From assembly GCA_017416805.1 (NCBI GenBank), contig JAFQBB010000036.1, positions 1 through 64,000 on the forward strand: DNA of 64,000 bases. Direction: 5' to 3'. Source of the stretch: Bacteroidaceae bacterium. Lineage in GTDB: Bacteria; Bacteroidota; Bacteroidia; Bacteroidales; Bacteroidaceae. The notes below the pieces were generated by a model. It did no database searches, had not been told where the DNA came from, and worked only from the letters and a program-made list of their open reading frames with translations. A program made the position numbers and the translations under genes. Positions 15,355 to 22,812 of this stretch are shown here, piece by piece. Within the stretch, counting starts at the first letter, position 1; every line of letters starts with the position of its first letter.

Positions 15355-15656
15355 TTCTTTAGTTTAGGCGCGGATTACACAGATTAACATGGAAAAAGCA
15401 GACAATTTGTATTAATGCTCCGTGAAATCCGTGTAATCCGTGCCTAATACAAAGGTCCTTCTACAATTTAGTTGAAAAACTGTTTGTCTTCAGCATTATA
15501 GGTTCATTGGCAAAGTATCTTAAGATACTTGCCCATTTATCTTAACTTCTCGGGCCATTTATCTTAAGATACTTATCTCCATCCCTAATTTCAACTAAAT
15601 AGCAGAAGAGCCATTGTAAATGCAATAAATTGTACCTTGTAAATTCTTCCTTATAA
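15355..15656. repeat. Three consecutive repeat elements between uxaA and nhaC
   Basis: Part 1 (15364-15447) is an inverted repeat of gcggatta words, with arms nearly identical to those at 10547-10613. Part 2 (15508-15580) contains the perfect palindrome AAGTATCTTAAGATACTT at 15513-15530, then gcccatttatcttaac and ccatttatcttaagatactt variants. Part 3 (from 15613, running past 15656 into the nhaC start) is of the atttacaa class. No gene is seen in this 302-base stretch. Confidence 0.8.
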
Positions 15657-16940
15657 ATGGTAAATTGTAAATGTAATTGGTTTTCCCTCTCCCCCCTACT
15701 CGTCTTCTTGGGGCTTTATCTTGTCACCTCCATCTTGGTGAATGATTTTTATAAGGTACCCATCACTGTGGCCTTCATGGTCTCCTCCATCTATGCCGTC
15801 TGCATCACCCGGGGCATCCCGTTGGGTGAGCGCATCCAACGCTTCTCCCAAGGAGCCTCCAGCCCAAGCCTGATGCTCATGGTGTGGATATTCATTCTGG
15901 CCGGGGCCTTTGCCCGGTCGGCCAAGGATATGGGAGCCATTGATGCTACGGTCAATCTCACTCTCCAACTTTTGCCCGAGAGCATGCTCTTGCCCGGCCT
16001 CTTTTTGGCTGCCTGCTTCATCTCCCTTTCCATTGGTACCTCCGTGGGCACCGTCGTAGCACTCACTCCTATGGCCGTAGGCATTGCCCAACAGACGGGC
16101 ACATTGCTTCCCATGGTCGTTGCTATCGTGGTGGGTGGAGCATTTTTTGGCGACAATCTCTCCTTCATTTCCGACACCACTATTGTGGCCACTCAGACAC
16201 AAGGTTGCCGCATGAGCGACAAGTTTCGCGTCAACATCCGCATTGTCCTTCCGGCAGCCCTGTTGGTGCTCTGTCTCTACCTTTTCTTGGGCCATTCCGT
16301 TCAGGCACCTACTGAGATGCCCGATGTCCAGTGGTACAAGGTCATCCCCTACCTCGTGGTGCTCGTCACTGCCCTTTGCGGCATGAATGTCATGCTTGTC
16401 CTCGTTCTTGGTCTTCTGCTTACGGGAGGGATGGGGATAGCCTTGGGGTGTTATGATTTCTTTGGTTGGTTCGATTCTATGGGTAGAGGTATTCTCGGCA
16501 TGAGCGAACTCATCATCGTCACCCTTCTGGCAGGCGGTATGCTCGAACTCATCCGCTACAATGGCGGTATCGACTATATCATGCAGATGCTCACCCGCCG
16601 TATCCGTGGCAAGCGCGGTGCCGAGTTCACCATTGCCGGATTGGTCATGTTCACCAACGTCTGCACGGCCAACAATACCATTGCCATCATGGCCACCGGC
16701 CCTTTGGCTCACGATATTGCCACCCGTTACGGAGTCGATTCGCGCAAGAGTGCCAGCCTTTTGGACACTTTCAGCTGTTTGGCTCAGGGCCTTCTCCCCT
16801 ATGGCGCCCAGCTGCTTATGGCCGCCGGGTTGGCCAGTATTTCACCTGCCAGCATCATTGGCTACCTCTACTACCCCATGGCCATGGGAACTTTTGCCGT
16901 ATTGAGTATCCTCTTCCGCTATCCGCGGAAGTATTCGTAA
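15657..16940 (+). CDS. NhaC-family Na+/H+ antiporter with repeat-derived start
   Basis: 427 residues and eleven to twelve hydrophobic segments. NhaC-like motifs include ISLSIGTSVGTVVALTPMAVG, GGAFFGDNLSFISDTTIVAT and FTNVCTANNTIAI. It probably exchanges sodium (or an organic anion) against protons at the inner membrane; a role in uronate metabolism is only suggested by location. The first codons (MVNCKCNW) are encoded by the atggtaaattgtaaatgtaat repeat tract, so the original N-terminus seems replaced by repeat sequence. The family core begins directly after, at LSPLLVFLGLY. Confidence 0.85.
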   Translation: MVNCKCNWFSLSPLLVFLGLYLVTSILVNDFYKVPITVAFMVSSIYAVCITRGIPLGERIQRFSQGASSPSLMLMVWIFILAGAFARSAKDMGAIDATVNLTLQLLPESMLLPGLFLAACFISLSIGTSVGTVVALTPMAVGIAQQTGTLLPMVVAIVVGGAFFGDNLSFISDTTIVATQTQGCRMSDKFRVNIRIVLPAALLVLCLYLFLGHSVQAPTEMPDVQWYKVIPYLVVLVTALCGMNVMLVLVLGLLLTGGMGIALGCYDFFGWFDSMGRGILGMSELIIVTLLAGGMLELIRYNGGIDYIMQMLTRRIRGKRGAEFTIAGLVMFTNVCTANNTIAIMATGPLAHDIATRYGVDSRKSASLLDTFSCLAQGLLPYGAQLLMAAGLASISPASIIGYLYYPMAMGTFAVLSILFRYPRKYS

Positions 16941-17010
16941 AGGGAAACTAAAGGCTTTGTTTGATTGAATTTTCAATGGACAAACACAAATCGCTTGTTG
17001 ATAATACACC

Positions 17011-17050
17011 AATCCCCGCAACCATTCGTTGAAGATAGGTTGCGGGGATT
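17011..17050 (+). terminator. Terminator after nhaC
   Basis: AATCCCCGCAACC (17011-17023) pairs perfectly with GGTTGCGGGGATT (17038-17050), loop 14 bases, followed by a weakly T-rich stretch. It lies between the converging nhaC and CFI-box genes and may act for both strands. Confidence 0.75.
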
Positions 17051-17109
17051 ATTGTAGATTCATTAATTGTATAATATTCTAGCTACTATTTTATTTCGTA
17101 AGTACGATG

Positions 17110-18156
17110 TCAATACTTATCATTATATGGCATATCACTAACACCTCTTTTCTTTAATGTTGATACTATATGATTAAGAATGGGAGTGAATATACCTTTA
17201 AATATAGAAGATTCCCCAAACCATTTTACCAATGTTGGACTTATAGCATAGTATGTTTTAATGAAAGATCTTCCTGTCCAATAGTTGTCTAATGTATTAT
17301 CACGGAATCGTCTTAAAGTCCACACCTGAGGACAATCATAAGAACCATATATTGAAGTCGCAATATAGCAACCTGAATTTGTATTTAAAACTGTTTGTAT
17401 TTCTGGCTTTACATATGTAGAATCGTATTTCTTAATACATGAGACATATTTGTCAATTATTGCAAGGTCCTTTTCTTTGCCATTGAGTAAATAAATGAAA
17501 TTCTTGTGTATATCAATTCCATCCTTCCAACAAAGTGCTGCTATATGTCCATATTCATCTCCTAATTTTTCAACTAACAAATCTCCTAACGTGTACATTA
17601 AAAAGACTGTTGCATGGGCATTATTGATATATTCTTGTCCATAATTGTCTCTTATTTGAATATCAATGCTATAGAAATGATTTTTAGAAGCGTTGAATAG
17701 CATTGATGATAAGGTCGTTAAACGAATATAGATTTCACTTATTACATTTTCCCATTCTCCTTTTGAAACTGTGTTTTTTACCAACTCCAATACAGGAGCT
17801 TCACAATTCAATAATGAATTTGCAGCAGACCATATTCCAGCAATCTTACATTGCATAGCTTGATAATAAGTCACATAGAATGTAGCCTCCCAACTATTAG
17901 GATCTTTCACAAGTATCATATCATAATACTTGTGTGCATTTTCGCTATTATCAGCATCTTTAGCTCTACGGGCAATTTGGTATAAGTTTGCTAACTCATC
18001 AGAAGTATCAACCTTTACAGTTCCTTGAATCATTAGCTTTTGAGCTTCTTCAACTTTTATTTTGCTTCCACAATAGGAGCAAAATCCTTCACTTCTCTCA
18101 TTGTCTAACTGAATAGACGCACCACAATTAGGGCACTTTGCATTTACTACACTCAT
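17110..18156 (-). CDS. Zinc-ribbon protein with C-terminal CFI-box domain
   Basis: 348 residues. Residues 8-29 hold a zinc ribbon with two CxxC pairs (CPNCGAS and CSYCGSK). The middle part is helical and TPR-like (LYQIARRAKDADNSENAHKYYDMIL). The C-terminal region around residue 260, GCYIATSIYGSYDCPQVWTL, is the CFI-box-CTERM signature, followed by RRFRDNTL and an amphipathic or membrane-prone end. No enzymatic function is known. It lies 21 bases downstream of the SPFH gene on the same strand and shares its strong AT bias, so the two form a cassette that may have been acquired. Confidence 0.75.
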   Translation of the reverse strand: MSVVNAKCPNCGASIQLDNERSEGFCSYCGSKIKVEEAQKLMIQGTVKVDTSDELANLYQIARRAKDADNSENAHKYYDMILVKDPNSWEATFYVTYYQAMQCKIAGIWSAANSLLNCEAPVLELVKNTVSKGEWENVISEIYIRLTTLSSMLFNASKNHFYSIDIQIRDNYGQEYINNAHATVFLMYTLGDLLVEKLGDEYGHIAALCWKDGIDIHKNFIYLLNGKEKDLAIIDKYVSCIKKYDSTYVKPEIQTVLNTNSGCYIATSIYGSYDCPQVWTLRRFRDNTLDNYWTGRSFIKTYYAISPTLVKWFGESSIFKGIFTPILNHIVSTLKKRGVSDMPYNDKY

Positions 18157-18177
18157 AACTATTATATATTAAGTTGA

Positions 18178-19269
18178 TTATACAGGTATTGGAGGCGGAC
18201 AAACACCGCTATTTGAATTAAACTCAATAAATGTATGCAACGGAAGCCATGTGTTCATTCCATTCTTCCATGCTAATACATTCTTCATATTCGGATTTTG
18301 TGCTATAAAACTATTTATTTGTTGCTGACTGTATGGTCCTTGTTGTTGTCCATTTATTGCCAAATAATACATTGTAGATTGAGGAATGGGTGGTGCTGCA
18401 TTGGTAGGTATAAATTGTTCTCCCATTTGTTTCCCGAGATTCATTGATGTACCAAATCCTAATCCCGCGTTGATGAAAGCTGCTCCTGCCCCATTTTCAT
18501 TTTCTGCAGCCTTATCCATCACATCAAATGAGCGCTCCAAGGAATAATTTTCACGTCCCACTATTTGTAATCGCGCTGAAAGATTTTTAGCCTTCTTAAT
18601 CTCATTTAGACTGACATCATTTTCGGGAACATTTATTGAAATGATATTAAATAACAAAATGTCCAAACCATAGTCTGCAAAGAACGGGGCTAATTCATTT
18701 TTACTGTATTGTGATATATCTTGCAAACATGTCTGAATGTCCAAAACTGAAATTCTATCTTGAATGATTTTATTGGCAATAATGTTGGTTAACTTCGAAA
18801 GGAGTAATCCTCTGAAATATGATTGCAACATATATTCATCAAACAATGGCATATTTCCTACCAATGCTTTCATAAATTTATCAGAATCTTTGACACAAAA
18901 ACCATATTGTCCATATGCTCTAACGGGAACTATTATACCATATTTGGGATCTTCAAGTTGAATCGGCGTTTCAGTACCCCATTTAAGATTTAGACGACTA
19001 ACAGTTGAAACAAACCAAACATCTGCTTGAAATGGAGAGTCACCGCCAAACGGAAGATTTACTATTTTATTTAGCAAAGGGATATTATTTGTTTTCAATG
19101 TGTAGGTGCCTTCTGCAAATTTGTCACAGATTTTTCCGCCTTTTGCAAAATAGGCGACTTGCCCAGGATAAACGACCAATTGTGTTCCCCATCGCAAATC
19201 ACATGAAGGGTATTTGTGTACAATGACACCTTCTTGTTGTTCATATTTGACTACATCAATTATTGCCAT
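18178..19269 (-). CDS. SPFH-domain protein with C-terminal GYF-like domain
   Basis: 363 residues from the ATG at 19269; the frame is open upstream but only through the structured RNA region. Residues 1-210 are an SPFH/band-7-like domain of the virion-core-protein/YdjI type (start AIIDVVKYEQQEGVIVHKYP; later LDILLFNIISINVPE). A coiled/Gly-Ala linker follows. The last 70 residues (MYYLAINGQQQGPYSQQQI, then VLAWKNGMNTWLPL) are GYF_2-like, a peptide-binding fold. Such proteins bind membranes or client proteins; substrate unknown. It precedes the CFI-box gene and lies 70 bases after the terminator of the ncRNA. Confidence 0.78.
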   Translation of the reverse strand: MAIIDVVKYEQQEGVIVHKYPSCDLRWGTQLVVYPGQVAYFAKGGKICDKFAEGTYTLKTNNIPLLNKIVNLPFGGDSPFQADVWFVSTVSRLNLKWGTETPIQLEDPKYGIIVPVRAYGQYGFCVKDSDKFMKALVGNMPLFDEYMLQSYFRGLLLSKLTNIIANKIIQDRISVLDIQTCLQDISQYSKNELAPFFADYGLDILLFNIISINVPENDVSLNEIKKAKNLSARLQIVGRENYSLERSFDVMDKAAENENGAGAAFINAGLGFGTSMNLGKQMGEQFIPTNAAPPIPQSTMYYLAINGQQQGPYSQQQINSFIAQNPNMKNVLAWKNGMNTWLPLHTFIEFNSNSGVCPPPIPV

Positions 19270-19337
19270 AGAATTCTTTCTTAAAAAACGGTCGAGGACT
19301 ACGGCAACCGATGATTGTTGATTGTTTCGTTGAGACA

Positions 19338-19693
19338 TAAAAAAAGACGTGAAGCCCTGCACGGTCGCTCGCTTCACGGTTAGAGGCTCTGGTAATTGCC
19401 CGAATATCGAAACGAGCAACTTCAGAAACCCCACGTCGAATGTATATATATAACATCCGGCTATACCAAACAGTTGGCACATTGGCATACGGGTACACCA
19501 ATGGCTGTCAAGCGGTAACGCCTGGAATGTGTATATAACACACCCAAGGGGCATCTACCGTTGCTTTGTTTTTGATATTCGTTTTTGAAATTTACCAGAT
19601 TTCTAACCGTCAAAACCAAAGCGTCGTAAACGCCTTTTCAATATGTCTGCCACCCTACCCCTTTGGCCTCAGTAAAAGGCTTTGGGCAGAGTG
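19338..19693 (-). ncRNA. Unassigned structured RNA of about 350 nt with own promoter and terminator
   Basis: No protein family is found here, but pairing is extensive. Long-range helices are 19603-19610 with 19376-19383 (8 bp) and 19592-19599 with 19388-19395 (8 bp); they close a multibranch core. Local helices are 19513-19517/19556-19560, extended past a bulge, 19480-19485/19498-19503, and 19618-19624/19630-19636. A 5' domain is closed by 19646-19651/19685-19690. The 3' end is an intrinsic terminator (19348-19355/19371-19378, then a 7-T run). The terminator shares three bases with the first long-range helix, so the two may compete. It does not show the hallmarks of tmRNA, RNase P, SRP or 6S RNA that I checked. 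It may be independent or an attenuating leader of the SPFH gene. Confidence 0.68.
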
Positions 19694-19699
19694 ACAGGG

Positions 19700-19730
19700 C
19701 AAAGATAGTGCAAACCGAGAGAAGAACAAA
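19700..19730 (-). promoter_or_regulatory. Promoter of the structured RNA
   Basis: Minus strand: -7 box TATCTTTG (19700-19707) and -33 TTTG (19727-19730), 19 bases apart. It predicts a transcript start close to 19693, just before the first helix of the RNA. No other promoter was found between the RNA and the SPFH start codon. Confidence 0.8.
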
Positions 19731-19857
19731 ATAAATGCGAATTTATTTTTTATCCCGAGATATAGTCTATCTTCGTGAAATAAAGACAGAAATTAATTCT
19801 GAATGATGGAAAATCTTCAAATTTGTCCTCAAGAACATGAAAAATTTCTAAAAACTA

Positions 19858-20040
19858 TGTTTCCTGAAAATATTTCTATTAGGCTGTAAATCAATAGGCT
19901 GCAGTTTCCTGAAAATTTCCATTTTAGGGAACGCGCGTTTCCTCCTTGAGAAACTGTCGTTTCCTCCTAAGGGAACCACTGTTTCCTCGGTAGGGAAACG
20001 AACGTTCCTCCGTAGGGAAACAGCGTTTCCTACGGGGAGA
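19858..20040. repeat. Word-repeat element, gtttcctcc class
   Basis: About seven variations of GTTTCCTCCGTAGGGAAAC, a word that is itself an inverted repeat. They are GTTTCC-like at 19858, 19914, 19948, 19969, 19981, 20004 and 20025, with facing GGGAAAC or GGGAAC parts. The spacing is irregular (about 20 bases in the second half). It lies between the ncRNA promoter and the 109-residue membrane protein gene; no coding sequence is seen from 19735 to 20122. Confidence 0.75.
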
Positions 20041-20122
20041 TAAAAAAGTGGAAGTTGAGGGAAATAAAAGTTACCGTTGCGGGGTATTCATTTTACTGCC
20101 ATGGTAACTCTTGTAAAGGCTT

Positions 20123-20452
20123 TTACTTTTTCTCAGGCATACGGAATGCTGTGTATAATTGGATCAGAGCTGCAATGGTAAGGGTGACAATCCAACCGTT
20201 GTGACGCTCGACGAACATTAATACGCCTGTAACAAGGAGCATCAGTGAGCTGAACAGCTGTTGGCGACGCAAACGGCGGACAATGAAGTCATCGCCTTCG
20301 TAGCGGTCGGTCATTTGCATGGATGCAAAAAGCAGAGCGCCGATGCAATAAATATAGGGTGCAGGGGTCCATCCGGTTATCATCAGGGCGGCACCAATCA
20401 GCAGGAGTATTGCTCCGACAATCATCAGGGTGGAAAGCAATTTATGGTTCAT
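20123..20452 (-). CDS. Small membrane protein, conserved hypothetical
   Basis: 109 residues with four hydrophobic segments (about 7-27, 30-46, 66-83 and 88-102) and a short basic tail (FRMPEKK). I do not recognise a named family. It begins 30 bases downstream of the FtsB/DivIC gene on the same strand and is probably cotranscribed with it, which would suggest an envelope role. The charged loop DRYEGDDFIVRRLRRQQ lies between helices 2 and 3. Confidence 0.65.
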   Translation of the reverse strand: MNHKLLSTLMIVGAILLLIGAALMITGWTPAPYIYCIGALLFASMQMTDRYEGDDFIVRRLRRQQLFSSLMLLVTGVLMFVERHNGWIVTLTIAALIQLYTAFRMPEKK

Positions 20453-20482
20453 GGATTGTGTATGTGGAAATGTCGTGAAAAA

Positions 20483-20779
20483 TTATTCTTCAAATATAAA
20501 GACATCCTCGTCAGGACGTTTCATCAGGTACTTTTCCCGAGCAATTTTTTCGATGGTTTCAGGATTGTTTTCTATTTCCTTCAATCGGCGGGAGTCTTCT
20601 TCGAACTGGATGGTATATCGCTCTATCTCAGCTTTTAATGTTGCTATTTCATAATGGTGTGCAGCGCGTCGCATCAAGCAATTTTCATCAAATATGCCTA
20701 TGATGAGTATAAAGATGATGGTCACCACCAAGTATTTGTGGCGACGGAACAGAATCCAAAGTGTACGTAATTTTCCCAT
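20483..20779 (-). CDS. Septum formation initiator FtsB/DivIC family protein
   Basis: 98 residues. A short basic cytoplasmic N-terminus is followed by one transmembrane helix (YLVVTIIFILIIGIF), a coiled coil (ATLKAEIERYTIQFEEDSRRLKE in positions 46-68) and the conserved DivIC tail with EKIAREKYLMKRPDED. It is expected to join the FtsQ-FtsL-FtsB divisome complex at the inner membrane. Divergent from dnaX; its promoter lies at 20812-20843. Confidence 0.88.
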   Translation of the reverse strand: MGKLRTLWILFRRHKYLVVTIIFILIIGIFDENCLMRRAAHHYEIATLKAEIERYTIQFEEDSRRLKEIENNPETIEKIAREKYLMKRPDEDVFIFEE

Positions 20780-20811
20780 CAGTATGAGGACTTTCTAATG
20801 AATTGATGCCG

Positions 20812-20843
20812 CGAAGATAAAGAAAAGATACAAATAAATCAAG
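20812..20843 (-). promoter_or_regulatory. Promoter of the FtsB/DivIC gene
   Basis: Minus strand -7 TATCTTCG (20812-20819), one mismatch to consensus, and -33 CTTG (20840-20843), 20 bases apart, 33 bases before the ATG. Confidence 0.55.
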
Positions 20844-20859
20844 AAACGGGAATAAAAAG

Positions 20860-20891
20860 TTTGCCTGTGTTCAAGAATCGTTGTATCTTTG
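20860..20891 (+). promoter_or_regulatory. Promoter of dnaX
   Basis: -33 TTTG (20860-20863), 20-base spacer, -7 TATCTTTG (20884-20891). Full consensus match, 33 bases before the dnaX ATG. Confidence 0.8.
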
Positions 20892-20923
20892 CCTTCTGTG
20901 AATAAAAATATAAATCTTTGGAA

Positions 20924-22762
20924 ATGGAAGACTATATTGTGTCGGCGCGTAAGTACCGCCCAATGAGTTTTGACTCAGTTGTAGGCCAACGTGCTTTGAC
21001 TACTACTTTGAAGAATGCTATTGCCACAGGCAAGTTGGCTCATGCTTATCTTTTTTGTGGGCCGCGGGGTGTTGGAAAAACAACGTGTGCCCGTATCTTT
21101 GCCCGCACTATCAACTGCTTGCATCTGACGCCCGAGGGTGAGGCTTGTGGGGAGTGCGAGTCATGCCTTGCCTTCAATGAGCAACGTTCGTATAACATCC
21201 ATGAACTTGATGCTGCATCCAACAATTCGGTAGAGGATATCCGAAGCCTTATCGAGCAAGTGCGCATACCGCCACAAATAGGTCAATACAAGGTGTTTAT
21301 CATTGACGAGGTCCACATGTTGAGTACGGCGGCGTTCAATGCTTTTTTGAAGACGCTGGAAGAACCTCCCCATCATGCCATCTTTATTCTTGCCACGACG
21401 GAGAAGCATAAGATATTGCCTACAATCCTGAGCCGGTGCCAAATCTATGATTTCAACCGCATGAATGTGAATGACACGGTAGAACATCTGAAATACGTTG
21501 CGGCAAAGGAAGGGATTGAGGCAGAAAATGAGGCGCTCAACGTCATAGCCCAGAAGGCTGATGGAGGTATGCGTGATGCTCTTTCTATTTTTGACCAGGT
21601 AGTGAGCTTTACCGGTGGGCATGTGACCTATCAACGGGTTATCGAAAACTTGAACGTGTTGGATTATGAATATTATTTCCGCATTACAGACACGTTGGTG
21701 GAAAACAAGGTTTCCGAAGCGATGTTGCTGCTCAACGAGATTCTGAATAAGGGTTTTGACGGACACCATTTCATTACGGGGTTGGCTTCGCATCTGCGCG
21801 ACCTTTTGGTAAGCCGCGATGCTTCTACCCTACCTCTCTTGGAGGTGAGCGACAGTGTGCGCGCCCGATATAGCGAGCAGGCACAGCGGTGTGATGTCAA
21901 GTTCCTTTACAGGGCTATCAAATTGTGCAATGATTGCGATTTGAACTATCGGGTCAGCAAGAACAAGCGCCTGTTGGTAGAGATTACTCTGATACAGGTG
22001 GCCCAGCTGACGACTGATGATGCCGACGCTTCGTGTGGGCGTAGCCCTAAGAAGATTTTAAAACCACTGTTCAAGCAGCAAACCGCAAGTGTGAAAGCAC
22101 CTGCGGTCAGTGTGTCTGCGCCTCAGGCTGAAACACCTGCTGCATCTCCTGCAAAAGATCAACAAACTGTAGTTGTCAGACCACAGGCTGTTCCCCCAAG
22201 TCCTTCAGACAATGGTGGGCGGGCTTATCCTTTTGCCGCTAAGGGCGAGGTACAGAGTACCACCCGGGTGCCGACATTGAAACGTGGAGAACTCAACGTC
22301 TCTATCCGTAAGACACAGGTCGATAATAACCAGCCCATTGGTGACAATACAGTACAAGCCCCCTCTCCGTCAACTGTACAACAGACCGTTCAAGAAGACT
22401 ATATGTTCAATGAGAATGATGTCCGATATTATTGGATGGATTTTGCTAACAAATTGCCTGTTGAAGAGAATGCTACTGCCGGGCGGATGAAGAATATGCG
22501 TCCGAAACTTATAAATGACACAACTTTTGAGGTTGTGGTCGAAAATGAACTGGTAGAAAAGAAAATGCAAGCTATGGCAGCCCGCATAGCAGACTACATG
22601 CGGGTTCAATTACGTAACAGTAAAATATCCATGGTAACGCGTGTTATGCAGGAGAATGATAAAAAGCGTGCATACGGTCGTGTGGAGCAATTTCAGATGA
22701 TGAGCCAGAAGAATCCTGTCCTGCAGAAAATGAAAGAAGCATTCGGATTGGAATTGGACTGA
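20924..22762 (+). CDS. dnaX: DNA polymerase III subunit gamma/tau
   Basis: 612 residues from the ATG at 20924; an in-frame TTG two codons earlier is less likely. N-terminal AAA+ clamp-loader ATPase: Walker A GPRGVGKT (residues 46-53), a zinc module (CLHLTPEGEACGECESC), Walker B VFIIDEVHML and the SRC motif LSRCQIYDF. Domain III follows, then a Pro/Ala/Gln-rich linker (about 365-480) and a C-terminal tau-like part. It loads the beta clamp and ties polymerases together at the replication fork. No frameshift-type slippery A6 site was obvious in the linker, but this was not searched exhaustively. Confidence 0.95.
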   Translation: MEDYIVSARKYRPMSFDSVVGQRALTTTLKNAIATGKLAHAYLFCGPRGVGKTTCARIFARTINCLHLTPEGEACGECESCLAFNEQRSYNIHELDAASNNSVEDIRSLIEQVRIPPQIGQYKVFIIDEVHMLSTAAFNAFLKTLEEPPHHAIFILATTEKHKILPTILSRCQIYDFNRMNVNDTVEHLKYVAAKEGIEAENEALNVIAQKADGGMRDALSIFDQVVSFTGGHVTYQRVIENLNVLDYEYYFRITDTLVENKVSEAMLLLNEILNKGFDGHHFITGLASHLRDLLVSRDASTLPLLEVSDSVRARYSEQAQRCDVKFLYRAIKLCNDCDLNYRVSKNKRLLVEITLIQVAQLTTDDADASCGRSPKKILKPLFKQQTASVKAPAVSVSAPQAETPAASPAKDQQTVVVRPQAVPPSPSDNGGRAYPFAAKGEVQSTTRVPTLKRGELNVSIRKTQVDNNQPIGDNTVQAPSPSTVQQTVQEDYMFNENDVRYYWMDFANKLPVEENATAGRMKNMRPKLINDTTFEVVVENELVEKKMQAMAARIADYMRVQLRNSKISMVTRVMQENDKKRAYGRVEQFQMMSQKNPVLQKMKEAFGLELD

Positions 22763-22812
22763 TGATATAATAAGAAAAAGAACATACTAATAGAGAAAAA
22801 CAGAATTACATT

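Noticed and set aside
15696-16712. Open frame of 338 codons on the minus strand
   Set aside because: Antisense shadow of the NhaC gene; the translated sequence is rich in His/Gly/Asp without any domain.
19270-19554. Longer SPFH protein starting near 19554
   Set aside because: The added residues have no family similarity, contain the terminator hairpin of the RNA and would start inside the structured RNA.
19338-19693. tmRNA, RNase P, 6S or SRP RNA
   Set aside because: No tag-peptide frame and no tRNA-like end, no GAGGAAAGTCC-type motif, no GGAAGGAAGCAG-type loop, and it does not form one long rod; so none of these is supported by eye.
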